Assembly: GCF_008369935.1 (NCBI RefSeq)
Contig: NZ_VTUZ01000040.1
Coordinates: forward strand, 1-64,000
Length of the DNA: 64,000 nucleotides
Direction of reading: 5' to 3'
From: Paraburkholderia panacisoli
GTDB taxonomy: Bacteria > Pseudomonadota > Gammaproteobacteria > Burkholderiales > Burkholderiaceae
Shown: positions 52,735-60,400 of the stretch, in pieces
Position numbering within the stretch: the stretch's first letter is position 1
Layout of the letters: the number at the start of each line of letters is the position of its first letter
The notes under the pieces: model-generated
The model's input: only the letters and a program-made list of their open reading frames with translations
Databases searched by the model: none
What the model was told of the DNA's origin: nothing
Position numbers and translations under genes: made by a program

Positions 52735-52840
52735 CGCCGCCTCGCACCGTTTGCGGGTATCGCTCGCGCCCGACCGGCTTGCGCCGGATTTCGCCCGTGC
52801 CTGCACCGGGATCGAACGCGAGGCCGGATAGCTGAACCAT
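52721..52840 (-). pseudogene. Short leader frame with strong start, possible acyl-CoA dehydrogenase N-terminal relic
   Basis: ATG at 52840 is preceded by AGGAGACTTTC, a better signal than that of carbonic anhydrase itself. It opens a 39-codon frame reading VQLSGLAFDPGAGTG and then basic residues, overlapping the carbonic-anhydrase start by 14 nt. The opening resembles the start of isovaleryl-CoA dehydrogenases (a PGLxFDLGE pattern), recalled from memory. It could be the stub of a deleted gene that now works as a translated leader. The alternative is a chance frame. Confidence 0.35.
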
Positions 52841-52854
52841 GAAAGTCTCCTGTC

Positions 52855-52889
52855 GACCAGAGTTGACGCTTTAGCGTCTTACTCTGGTC
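52855..52889 (-). promoter_or_regulatory. Extended hairpin at the downstream end of the 49-bp repeat array
   Basis: GACCAGAG and CTCTGGTC arms (8 bp) enclose the 14-bp palindrome GACGCTTTAGCGTC shared by all repeat units. In the transcript of the minus strand this forms a long stem ahead of the leader frame and carbonic anhydrase gene. Only this copy has the outer arms. Its effect on mRNA (stability, anti-termination) is unknown. Confidence 0.5.
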
Positions 52890-53154
52890 CCATTCAAGAT
52901 GGTTGCCGTAGTTGACGCTTTAGCGTCTTACTCTGGTCCCATGCAAGATGGTTGCCGTAGTTGACGCTTTAGCGTCTTACTCTGGTCCCATGCAAGATGG
53001 TCGCCGTAGTTGACGCTTTAGCGTCTTACTCTGGTCCCATTCAAGATGGTTGCCGTAGTTGACGCTTTAGCGCCTTACTCTGGTCCCATTCAAGATGGTC
53101 GCCGTAGTTGACGCTTTAGCGTCTTACTCTGGTCCCATGCAAGATGGTTGCTGT
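52861..53154. repeat. Six tandem 49-bp repeats, each with a 14-bp palindrome
   Basis: Units begin at 52861, 52910, 52959, 53008, 53057 and 53106. Each reads AGTTGACGCTTTAGCGTCTT, then ACTCTGGTCCCATTCAAGAT (or CATGCAAGAT) and GGTTGCCGT. Variation is limited to three positions plus a C in one GACGCTTTAGCGCC. The palindrome GACGCTTTAGCGTC (14 bp) recurs in all. Period 49 is not a multiple of 3, so it is not a coding repeat, and there are no spacers, so it is not a CRISPR array. It lies between the ligase and carbonic-anhydrase genes of one minus-strand unit. Confidence 0.95.
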
Positions 53155-53235
53155 CGATGAAGATTGACACGCTTGACGCACGCCGCGCGCCCAAAAATCA
53201 GACGCCGACGGGACACAACGCGCCGGCGACCGCCA

Positions 53236-54963
53236 TCAGTTCGGGCGGTCCTGCACGAGCTTGAGCTCCTCTATCATCCGCTCGCGCATCGCGAACTTCT
53301 GGGCCTTGCCGGTGACCGTCATCGGCATCTCGTCGACGAAGCGGATGTAGCGCGGAATCTTGTAATGCGCGATCTGACCGCGGCAGAAGTCGCGGATCTC
53401 GTCATCGGTGGCCTGCTCGCCCGCCCTCAGGATGATCCAGGCGCAGATCTCCTCGCCGTACTTCGAATCGGGCACGCCGAACACCTGCACTGCCTGCACC
53501 TTCGGATGGCGGAACAGGAACTCCTCGATCTCCCGCGGGTACACGTTCTCGCCGCCGCGGATCAGCATGTCCTTCACCCGGCCGACGATGTTGCAGTAGC
53601 CGTCAGCGTCGAGCGTCGCGAGGTCGCCGGTGCGCATCCAGGCGTCGCGCACGGCTTCCTGCGTGCGCTTTTCGTCGCCCCAGTAGCCGAGCATCACCGA
53701 ATAGCCCCGGGTGCAAAGCTCGCCGGTCTCACCGATCGGCACCACGCTGCCGTCGACATCGACGATCTTGACCTCGAGGTGCGGCTGCACACGGCCGACC
53801 GTCGCCACACGCCGGTCGAGCGGGTCGTCGGTGCTGCTCTGAAACGACACCGGCGAGGTCTCGGTCATCCCGTACGCGATCGTCACCTCGCGCATGTTCA
53901 TTTGCGACACGACGCGCTTCATCGTCTCGATCGGGCACGGCGCGCCGGCCATGATGCCGGTGCGCAACGTCGACAGGTCGTACTGCGCGAATTCGGGCAC
54001 GTCGAGCTCGGTGATGAACATCGTCGGCACACCGTGCAACGCGGTGCACTTCTCGTCCGACACCGCCGCGAGCGTCGCCGACGGGTCGAACACCTCGCCG
54101 GGGAACACCATCTTCGCGCCGGTCGACACGCAGGCCAGCACCGACATCACCATGCCAAAGCAGTGATAGAGCGGCACCGGAATGCACAGTGCGTCCCGCT
54201 CGTCCAGGCGCATCGCCTGCGCGACGAAGCGCGCGTTGTTGACGACGTTGTGATGCGTCAGCGTCGCGCCCTTCGGATTGCCGGTCGTGCCGCTGGTGAA
54301 CTGGATGTTGATCGGATCGTGGCAGCCGAGCGACGCCGTGATGTCGTCGAGCGATTGCCGATCCAGCATCGACGCACCGCGGGACACCACCTCGTCGTAG
54401 CCGAGCATGCCGGGCGTGCGCTCTTCGCCCATCCGGATCACGCACTCAAGCGCAGGGAGACGCGCCGCCGCCAGCTTGCCGGGTTCGCTCGCGGCCAGCT
54501 CCGGGGCCAGCGTCTGCAGCATCTCCAGATACTGCGACGTGCGCAGCCGTTCGGCAGAGACGATCGCGCGGCAGCCCGACGCGTTGAGCGCGTATTCCAG
54601 TTCCTGCAAGCGATAGGCCGGATTGATATTGACCAGGATCACGCCGATGCGGGCGGTCGCGAACTGCGTGACGAGCCACTCGACGCGATTCGGCGACCAG
54701 ATGCCGAGCCGGTCGCCCCGCCGCAGGCCGAGCGACGCGAACCCCGCGGCCAGCCGATCGACTTCCGCGCTGAACTCGGCCCAGCTCCAGCGCACGTTCT
54801 GTTCGCGGAACACGACCGCGGGCCGATCGGCGAAGCGGGACACGGTATCGGCCAGCAGCGCGGCGATGGTGGCGCTCGACAACGGCGATTGCGTCGATCC
54901 CCGCACGTGCGACAGGTTGTCTCGCGGCGCGCTACCCGGCGGCGAGCCGGTTGGTTGGCTCAT
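53236..54963 (-). CDS. AMP-binding acyl-CoA ligase
   Basis: A 575-residue ANL ligase: P-loop FTSGTTGNPKGATLTH near 221-236, YGMTETSP near 362, WMRTGDLATLDADGYCNIVGRVKD near 450, and PMTVTGKAQKF with the catalytic Lys near 560. It activates a fatty or branched-chain acid. It is a clear paralogue of the ligase at 37.1 kb, colinear over the full length. The ATG at 54963 follows GAGGAGACTAGCC; longer upstream frames begin with poor signals. It is divergent from the AraC regulator at 55.1 kb, with the array, carbonic anhydrase, HMG-CoA lyase, bioB and P450 downstream. Confidence 0.92.
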   Translation of the reverse strand: MSQPTGSPPGSAPRDNLSHVRGSTQSPLSSATIAALLADTVSRFADRPAVVFREQNVRWSWAEFSAEVDRLAAGFASLGLRRGDRLGIWSPNRVEWLVTQFATARIGVILVNINPAYRLQELEYALNASGCRAIVSAERLRTSQYLEMLQTLAPELAASEPGKLAAARLPALECVIRMGEERTPGMLGYDEVVSRGASMLDRQSLDDITASLGCHDPINIQFTSGTTGNPKGATLTHHNVVNNARFVAQAMRLDERDALCIPVPLYHCFGMVMSVLACVSTGAKMVFPGEVFDPSATLAAVSDEKCTALHGVPTMFITELDVPEFAQYDLSTLRTGIMAGAPCPIETMKRVVSQMNMREVTIAYGMTETSPVSFQSSTDDPLDRRVATVGRVQPHLEVKIVDVDGSVVPIGETGELCTRGYSVMLGYWGDEKRTQEAVRDAWMRTGDLATLDADGYCNIVGRVKDMLIRGGENVYPREIEEFLFRHPKVQAVQVFGVPDSKYGEEICAWIILRAGEQATDDEIRDFCRGQIAHYKIPRYIRFVDEMPMTVTGKAQKFAMRERMIEELKLVQDRPN

Positions 54964-55089
54964 GGCTAGTCTCCTCATGTCACTTCGATATACGTGCAAT
55001 TCACCGGTATCAGCTTAGGCGAGTGCGGCGCGCATGTTCTGCCGTTGTGGTAGCCTATCGTGCCAACTTGCGCCAGCCCCGACAGCGCC

Positions 55090-56136
55090 ATGCCCGCCAC
55101 CTCTTCCCGACGCGCGCCGCGCATCGATCGCGCCGCGACCCCAATGGCATTCGTGAATGCCGTGCTGCTCGGCTACGAGAAATACGGCGCCGATCCGTCG
55201 GACGCGCTGCGCGAGGCACAAATTGCGCCAGCGCTGCTGAGCGAACCTGGCGCCCGCGTGACAGCGGCGCAATTCGAAGCGCTGTGCCGCGTCGCGATGC
55301 AGCAACTCGACGACGAAGCGCTGGGCTGGTTCTCGCGCCGACTGCCCTGGGGCAGCTACGGCCTGCTGGCTCGCGCATCGCTGACTTCGCCGAACCTTGG
55401 CGTCGCGCTGAAACGCTGGTGCCGGCACCATCGGCTGCTCACCGACGACATCCTGCCGACCCTGACAGTCGCAGACGGCATCGCCACCCTCTCGATCGAA
55501 GAAAGACGGCAGTTCGGCGCGCTGCGCGAGTTCTGCCTCGTTACGGTGCTGCGCTACGTGCACGGGTACGCGTGCTGGCTGATTGACTCCCGCATTCCGC
55601 TGATCGAAACGGATTTCCCGTTCGAGCGGCCGCCGCACAGCACCGTCCATTCGCTGATCTTCCCGGGGTCGGTGCACTTCGGCCGGGACCGCGCATGCAT
55701 GCGCTTCGCCGCCCAGTACCTTGCGTTGCCGCCCCGTCGCGACGAACGTGCGCTGCGCACGATGCTGCAGCACGCGCTGCCGCTCACCGTGTTGCAGTAC
55801 CGGCGCGATAGGCTGTTGGCCAGCCGTGCGCGTGCGCTGATGATTGCCCGGCCGAGCGAGCCGCACACCGCTGCGGCGCTGGCCGACGCGCTGAACGTGT
55901 CGGTGCGCACGCTTCATCGTCAACTGGAAGAAGAAGGGACGACGCTGCAGACGCTGAAGGATGCGGTGCGACGCGAGCGGGCGATTGAGCAGCTATGCCG
56001 CACCACGCATTCGATCAAGCAGATTGCGCTGTCGATTGGCTTCACAAGCGAAAAGACGTTTGCGCGCGCTTTCCGGCAGTGGACTGGCGAGTCGCCGAGC
56101 GAATATCGGCAGAAATCGAGTGCCTCGACACGGTGA
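55090..56136 (+). CDS. AraC family transcriptional regulator
   Basis: A 348-residue regulator with the arabinose-binding-like N-terminal domain (about residues 20-210; GARVTAAQFEALCRVAMQQLDDEALGWFSRRLPWGSYGLLARASL) and a C-terminal AraC helix-turn-helix pair (AALADALNVSVRTLHRQLEEEGTTLQTLKD, then SIKQIALSIGFTSEKTFARAFRQWTGESPSEYR). This domain order is seen in regulators of fatty-acid or leucine catabolism in Burkholderiaceae. It is divergent from the ligase and is the probable activator of the minus-strand unit. Start at 55090; an upstream GTG at 55060 would add ten residues. Confidence 0.92.
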   Translation: MPATSSRRAPRIDRAATPMAFVNAVLLGYEKYGADPSDALREAQIAPALLSEPGARVTAAQFEALCRVAMQQLDDEALGWFSRRLPWGSYGLLARASLTSPNLGVALKRWCRHHRLLTDDILPTLTVADGIATLSIEERRQFGALREFCLVTVLRYVHGYACWLIDSRIPLIETDFPFERPPHSTVHSLIFPGSVHFGRDRACMRFAAQYLALPPRRDERALRTMLQHALPLTVLQYRRDRLLASRARALMIARPSEPHTAAALADALNVSVRTLHRQLEEEGTTLQTLKDAVRRERAIEQLCRTTHSIKQIALSIGFTSEKTFARAFRQWTGESPSEYRQKSSASTR

Positions 56137-56634
56137 AGCAGGTTACGGCCGCGCTCCTCGCCGCGTTGACGAGGGTTTGTCGCGATAAGGAGGGTTGGGC
56201 GAAGCCAGCGTGCGCGTTCGCAGGAGCGGGACTCGCCTTGGCGACCATCCAGCCCCGCAAGTGATGTGCTTCGCTCTCGCCGGACGGCTGCAATTCGAGG
56301 GGAACCCAAGAATATGGCGGATGCCCGTTGCGCCTGCACGAGTTTGAGAAAGCATTCCCATCCACCGCTGCGCCGTCAAGGTGGCGATCCGAAACGTCCG
56401 CCGCAATGAAGTTGGAGTCAAAATAAAAACTCGCTCCTTCAAGCGCCGCGCCCGAAAGATTTGCTTCAACTTCGGGCGTGAACGGCTGCCTGACCGCGCC
56501 CCAATTTTGACCTGCGTGGTTTCTTGCAGATCCGGCTGACGCGATTTGGGCAAAGGCGGAATAGAAACTGATTTCGGGTGTTCGCCTCGATGTAACAGTT
56601 CCCTTTTTCCTTGCCATTGCATTAGGAGTGCGAA
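56137..56634. other. Intergenic DNA before the first DUF4148 gene
   Basis: About 500 nt without a supported gene. The minus strand keeps an open frame of about 190 codons (56617-56042) overlapping the regulator's end, but its 5-prime half lacks start signals and its composition is like frame shadow. The last 40 nt contain ATTAGGAGTGCGA, the ribosome binding site of the next gene. Confidence 0.35.
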
Positions 56635-56994
56635 ATGAATAAGCGGTTTGTACTGGGCCTTTCCATGATCGTCCTTGCCTCGGCCGGCATTGTCACCAAC
56701 GCGTCCGCCGGGGAGAAGACCCGCGCGGAGGTCCGCCAGGAGCTGATCCAGGCAGAAAATAACGGCCTGCGTTTCGTGACAGACACGTCGTATCCCGACG
56801 TCAATCCGATCTTTGCGCAACAGGTCGCCCAACTCAAGCAGCAGCAGCAAGGCGGTACGGGTGCCGACACGTCAGGTTCGAGCGCCGCCGGCCACCGGGA
56901 AGCGGCCGGTAACACCCGCATCGCCCAAGGCCGGACGACCACGCCGGCCTGCGTTGGTCCGGTGAGCTTCTGCACGCCGTACTTCGGCAGCTAA
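56635..56994 (+). CDS. DUF4148-type short secreted protein (copy 1)
   Basis: A 119-residue protein: signal peptide MNKRFVLGLSMIVLASAGIVTNASA, a helix GEKTRAEVRQELIQAENNGLR, a spacer with a glutamine run and Gly/Ser/Ala-rich linker, and the C-terminus TTPACVGPVSFCTPYFGS. The KTRAEVRQEL helix is the DUF4148 signature common in Burkholderiaceae. The final CVGPVSFC motif with two cysteines recurs in copy 2, about 60 nt downstream, in the same orientation. The role is unknown; two cysteines and export suggest an envelope or extracellular peptide. Confidence 0.85.
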   Translation: MNKRFVLGLSMIVLASAGIVTNASAGEKTRAEVRQELIQAENNGLRFVTDTSYPDVNPIFAQQVAQLKQQQQGGTGADTSGSSAAGHREAAGNTRIAQGRTTTPACVGPVSFCTPYFGS

Positions 56995-57059
56995 CGCACC
57001 AGACCCATCACAGATGCCCGGCTCTCGGGAACCACCGTACGTATTGAAGGAGATTGATC

Positions 57060-57413
57060 ATGAAGACGCTCGTTTGCCTCACCCTCGCCATTAGCGCCCT
57101 CGCCAGCCCCGCCCTGAGTTTCGCGCAAAGCTCCCCGACCCAGCTGACGCGTGCCGAGGTACGCGCCGACCTCGTCCGCGTCGAACAGGCTGGCTACAGC
57201 CCGTCCCATAGCGCCGATGCAGACTACCCCGCCAATATTCAGGCAGCTGAAGCGAAGATTGCCGCACAGGACGGCAGTCATCTTGCAAACGAAGCGGTGG
57301 GCGGCGTAGCCCAGCACGGCGCATCCGACGCTGGTGCCCCAACACATGCGAAGGCGGCGACTTCCTCCTGCGTCGGTCCGGTCAGCTTCTGCGACGTTTT
57401 CTTCGGCAGCTAA
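57060..57413 (+). CDS. DUF4148-type short secreted protein (copy 2)
   Basis: A 117-residue protein: signal peptide MKTLVCLTLAISALASPALSFAQ, helix TQLTRAEVRADLVRVEQAGYSPS, an Ala/Gly-rich spacer and the C-terminus TSSCVGPVSFCDVFFGS. It shares with copy 1 the same plan and end motif but differs in the middle, so the duplication is old. The ATG at 57060 follows AAGGAGATTGATC, which excludes the in-frame ATG at 57054. It lies 65 nt after copy 1, so co-transcription is likely. Confidence 0.87.
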   Translation: MKTLVCLTLAISALASPALSFAQSSPTQLTRAEVRADLVRVEQAGYSPSHSADADYPANIQAAEAKIAAQDGSHLANEAVGGVAQHGASDAGAPTHAKAATSSCVGPVSFCDVFFGS

Positions 57414-57745
57414 TGCCGCCGCGCGGCCACCGAAACGACATCCGCCGCGCGTCACTGCAAAACATGAACAGAACGCTCATCGCATCGTTACTGGTGGTGG
57501 CCCATGTTTGACATAGGCTGTGAACGTCGACAAAGCCCGCACGCCGACATCTCGATCTGGCCTCGGCTTGCTGCGGGTACGTCGTGGACGAACGAAGGTA
57601 CAACTTCATCCAGTGTTCGCTGGCCCCACCGTTCGTCGGGCTGGAGCTAAACGTTAGACGATGGGTCGCTCGGGGGCCTACGGTGAGCGTTTGCAGTCGG
57701 GAGGGTGAACGGCCGTTTTTCGGAGAAGCTCACTGAAGGGCTGCA

Positions 57746-57835
57746 ATGGGTCCGGTTATCGCCCCGGTGATCGACGCAGACCGGCGCTCCCTTCACGTGC
57801 ACAGCCACTGGCAAAATCGCTACCAGTTTCACTGA
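57746..57835 (+). CDS. Possible 29-residue short protein
   Basis: ATG follows GAAGGGCTGCA. It reads MGPVIAPVIDADRRSLHVHS and then HWQNRYQFH, ending 3 nt before a hairpin terminator. It has no recognised family. The combination of ribosome binding site, short frame and terminator is suggestive but could be chance in GC-rich DNA. Confidence 0.28.
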   Translation: MGPVIAPVIDADRRSLHVHSHWQNRYQFH

Positions 57836-57838
57836 TCC

Positions 57839-57861
57839 GCCCCGCTTCGCGCGGGGCTTTT
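57839..57861 (+). terminator. Hairpin terminator GCCCCGC-TTCGC-GCGGGGC-TTTT
   Basis: Perfect 7-bp GC stem with a 5-nt loop followed by four T on the plus strand. It would end a plus-strand transcript from the DUF4148 genes or from the short frame before it. It does not serve the minus-strand gene that follows, because no T run is on that side. Confidence 0.75.
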
Positions 57862-57871
57862 CGTTCCTGCG

Positions 57872-58030
57872 TCACGGCCTGCGGTGTAACCAGTCGCGCA
57901 TAGGGTGCGTATCCAGCCATCGGAATTGCCGATTCCTGTGATGTTCGCGTCTGTAGTGCTCCGCAACCAGGATTGCCGCCACGATCAGGACGATCACCCC
58001 AAGCAGCATCCCCGAAATGGACTCGACCAT
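57872..58030 (-). CDS. Short membrane protein
   Basis: A 52-residue protein from the ATG at 58030, behind AAGGAGACGGCC. One hydrophobic helix (MLLGVIVLIVAAILVAEHY, residues 8-26) is followed by a basic, His-rich tail REHHRNRQFRWLDTHPMRDWLHRRP. The plan is of a single-pass small membrane protein. No family is recognised. Confidence 0.5.
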   Translation of the reverse strand: MVESISGMLLGVIVLIVAAILVAEHYRREHHRNRQFRWLDTHPMRDWLHRRP

Positions 58031-58276
58031 GGCCGTCTCCTTGCTTGTCGCGATCATGCTTATATCTTAGGTGATGGCAAGGAGCGTGAACGACGAATAT
58101 CTGGCGCGGCTGACGGGGGTACGAACGCTCGTCAACTGCCAATACGGCTCGCGAGACCGTTACCTGAGAACTACCGGCATCTATCCCAATATTTGGCATA
58201 TCGCGAAAACTGGCCTACAGTATTTATCAGACGTAAAGCAATCGGTCGCAGGCCAAAAGCAGATATGGGGGCGCAC

Positions 58277-58564
58277 ATGGGAACGTTCCTTGATCAGAGC
58301 ATCGCGCATATTGCACGCGTGATGATGCCGTCATTGATAGGAGACCTCGGCAGGCCAATCCTGCCGCCTCAATACTGGCGCGGACGGCTCCACGAGCTTC
58401 TGGATGCGACTCACCTGACGCGCGCCCAACTCTGCGCGGTGGATTGTCTGCTGCTTCAACTGGACGACTTCGAAGCCAAGGGCCGACCGACGCCAAGGGG
58501 AAGCACTTGTCCGTGTCGCTCGAAATCTCGACAACATCGAACGCCGCACCAGAACATTTCTTGA
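58277..58564 (+). CDS. Hypothetical protein, helix-rich
   Basis: A 95-residue protein. It reads MGTFLDQSIAHIARVMMPSL, then IGDLGRPILPPQYWRGRLHELLDATHLTRAQLCAVDCLLLQLDDFEAKG, with a basic low-complexity tail. The middle looks like a folded small domain with two helices. It resembles small conserved Burkholderia hypothetical proteins from memory, so the basic tail may be past the original end. The ATG at 58277 is 6 nt behind GGGGG; an ATG at 58265 is also possible. Confidence 0.5.
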   Translation: MGTFLDQSIAHIARVMMPSLIGDLGRPILPPQYWRGRLHELLDATHLTRAQLCAVDCLLLQLDDFEAKGRPTPRGSTCPCRSKSRQHRTPHQNIS

Positions 58565-58596
58565 TCCAGGCCTTGGGGATTCTTTCCGGCGTTCGC

Positions 58597-58628
58597 ATAA
58601 AAAGAAGCCGCAGGACTTGCCTACGGCT
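58597..58628 (-). terminator. Hairpin terminator on the minus strand
   Basis: On the minus strand AGCCGTAGG-CAAGT-CCTGCGGCT forms a 9-bp stem with one wobble, followed by TCTTTTTAT. It is preceded directly by the stop of a small minus-strand frame at 58627-58629, so it ends that transcript. Confidence 0.72.
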
Positions 58629-58755
58629 ACTTAACACACAAAACGCGGGGTACGTCCGCGGAAACGAAAGCCTACAGTTCAGATATGCCGGCAACAAGCG
58701 AAATGGCCATGATTTGCATCTCTTTGCCACATTCGCAACACGGCTCGTCCTTCAG
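58627..58755 (-). pseudogene. Small zinc-ribbon-like frame with an internal stop
   Basis: Starting at a CTG, 27 codons read LKDEPCCECGKEMQIMAISL then VAGISEL; a TAG follows, and in frame 14 further codons (AFVSADVPRVLCVK) lead to a second stop that touches the terminator hairpin. The CCECGKEM part resembles half of a zinc ribbon. The second Cys pair may have been lost by mutation. No start codon other than CTG is present. It is a tentative relic of a small zinc-ribbon protein. Confidence 0.35.
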
Positions 58756-59214
58756 CTAATTTCCACTGTCGCTACTCGCAACGTTAATACGGGGGCGACC
58801 GCACGCGGAGCAGAGTCGCCCTCGACTGCGTGTGAATGGCTCGTCGGACGCGGGACGTCCGGGCGTAACGAAGGCCGACTGGACAGCGAGGTACAGCCAT
58901 CCCTGATGCATTGATCCGGGTGCGTCGGAAGGATGCCGAATGTAGTGGTCACGGAGCACCGCCCATTGTGCGCGCAGCACCTTTGCGCGCCAAGGCATCG
59001 ACGGCGCCATCTCGCTAGTTCGTTTCCTCCAATCGAAGCTTGCATACGAAGTCGAATCAGTATGTGAAGCAAATGCGGGAAGTGAATCCAGCAATCGCAA
59101 CTCTTGCATGCAATCGTCGGTGATGAGTCGACTACGGTCTCTCGTCGCTCTTGTGCGTGAGGTATATATCCCGGCGAGCACGATCACGGGTCAAGGTGAT
59201 CGCGTCGCCGATAG
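58756..59214. other. Intergenic DNA
   Basis: Nothing recognisable is found over about 460 nt. Overlapping short frames on the minus strand do not show known motifs. Confidence 0.35.
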
Positions 59215-59426
59215 TTCAACTACAAGGACTTCCGTATCGACGCGTCGCCTCTTGATGAAGGCGGCCATTACTACGCCCGTGCAAAATTTACCGGCGCGCC
59301 TTGGTGGGCGGCGACACCATCGAGGTCAAATGGTCGGGAGATCTCGGCGACGACCCCTCCGACGCAGCCGCTATCGAGGCGGCGCAGCGCTGGGCGATCC
59401 AGTGGTGCGACGAGAACTCGGCATAG
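59215..59426 (+). pseudogene. Small acidic protein gene with frameshift and lost start
   Basis: Codons read FNYKDFRIDASPLDEGGHYYARAKFT, then switch frame near 59295 and continue ALVGGDTIEVKWSGDLGDD and AAAIEAAQRWAIQWCDENSA before a TAG. The pattern resembles a small conserved Burkholderiaceae hypothetical protein (recalled, not searched). An in-frame stop lies directly before FNYKD, so the start is lost. It is a relic. Confidence 0.55.
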
Positions 59427-59506
59427 GCCAAGCGATTTGACTCCTCGAATCAGCTCATTGGAAACAGTCATGCAGCCTTGCAATGCCCGTCGCGCATTGG
59501 AAGCGC

Positions 59507-59974
59507 TTAATAGGCGCCACCGGTATCGATCGTCAGGTAGAGCATGTCATGCTCGAGCATGCTGATGAAATGTTCGTCCTCCACGATCAGTTCCTCGAGG
59601 ACGTCACTATTGGATAGCACGCCGATAACCTCTCCGGAATCGATGACCGGCAGATGCCGGATCCGCCGCGTATGCATTAACGCCAGGCACTGTTCACAGG
59701 TGTGCTCGGGCGTGACGTAAAGCACCTGGGTAGTCATGATCTCGTCAACCTTCGTCTCGGCGGCGCTGCGGCCGACCAGTTCGACCTTGCGGGCGTAGTC
59801 GCGCTGGGACAGGATGCCGACAAGATCGCTGCTGTGCAACACCAGCACGGTGGTGACATCCTGGTCGGCCATCAAACGCAGCGCCGTTAGCACTGAGTCA
59901 GCGGGGCCGACCGAGATCACTTCCCGAGGGTTTTCAGCCAGAATTTGCCGAGCCGTCTTTCTCTCCTTTTTCAT
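59507..59974 (-). CDS. Tandem CBS-domain protein
   Basis: A 155-residue protein of two CBS domains. The first has ISVGPADSVLTALRLMADQDVTTVLVLHSSDLVGILSQRDYARKV, and the second MTTQVLYVTPEHTCEQCLALMHTRRIRHLPVIDSGEVIGVLSNSDVLEELI. Paired CBS domains form a Bateman module that binds adenosine nucleotides and controls partner enzymes or transporters. The ATG at 59974 follows CTGGAGACGACC. It stands alone, so its partner is unknown. Confidence 0.92.
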   Translation of the reverse strand: MKKERKTARQILAENPREVISVGPADSVLTALRLMADQDVTTVLVLHSSDLVGILSQRDYARKVELVGRSAAETKVDEIMTTQVLYVTPEHTCEQCLALMHTRRIRHLPVIDSGEVIGVLSNSDVLEELIVEDEHFISMLEHDMLYLTIDTGGAY

Positions 59975-60400
59975 GGTCGTCTCCAGTAGAGGACCGGCAT
60001 TTGCGCACGCCAGTGCCATCGATCTGCTCACGAAGGAAGGGTGGCGTCCGCCAAACCTGCGTAGTCACCCAGCAAAATTTCGGCCGCTGTGGTCCACGTC
60101 CGCTATTTGCCTTCCCATTTTTCAATCAAACTCGAATTGAAGTGTAGTCCGCTTCATGGGCATCAAACCAGAGCGACCGCAAGTTCAAGCACACCAGATT
60201 CATTCGTGACCCTGGGCTGGGCACGTTCGGGTGAAACGAGAAATCAACCGCTCAGACGCCGGTGAAGTTCGCGCTAGCCGAAAAATACACACCGGGCGAC
60301 GATAGAGGTCCGTTGAGCCCCAGTATCCGACGCGCAGCGGCGTCGCCGACATCTACGCGATGTTGGCAAACGGGCGTGTGACGCATCGCCGTGTCGTCTG
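59975..60400. other. Intergenic DNA upstream of the peptidase relic
   Basis: About 425 nt without an intact gene. The last 100 nt may hold the degenerate N-terminal part of the peptidase fragment that follows. No clear terminator was found. Confidence 0.35.

Larger units (their letters stand above)
57414..57871. other. Intergenic region with a short frame and hairpin
   Basis: No conventional gene is supported. The plus strand carries a possible 29-codon frame at 57746-57835 and a terminator-like hairpin at 57839-57861, described separately. The rest shows nothing recognisable. Confidence 0.4.

Noticed and set aside
52861..53154. Possible CRISPR array
   Set aside because: The units are directly adjacent with no variable spacers, the period is constant at 49 bp and no cas genes are near. 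It is a tandem repeat.
53164..54969. Plus-strand open frame of about 600 codons
   Set aside because: It is antisense to the acyl-CoA ligase, His/Arg-rich and without motifs. It is a frame shadow of high-GC coding DNA.
56042..56617. Minus-strand open frame of 191 codons
   Set aside because: Half of it is antisense to the AraC gene and the rest lacks a start signal or recognisable domain.
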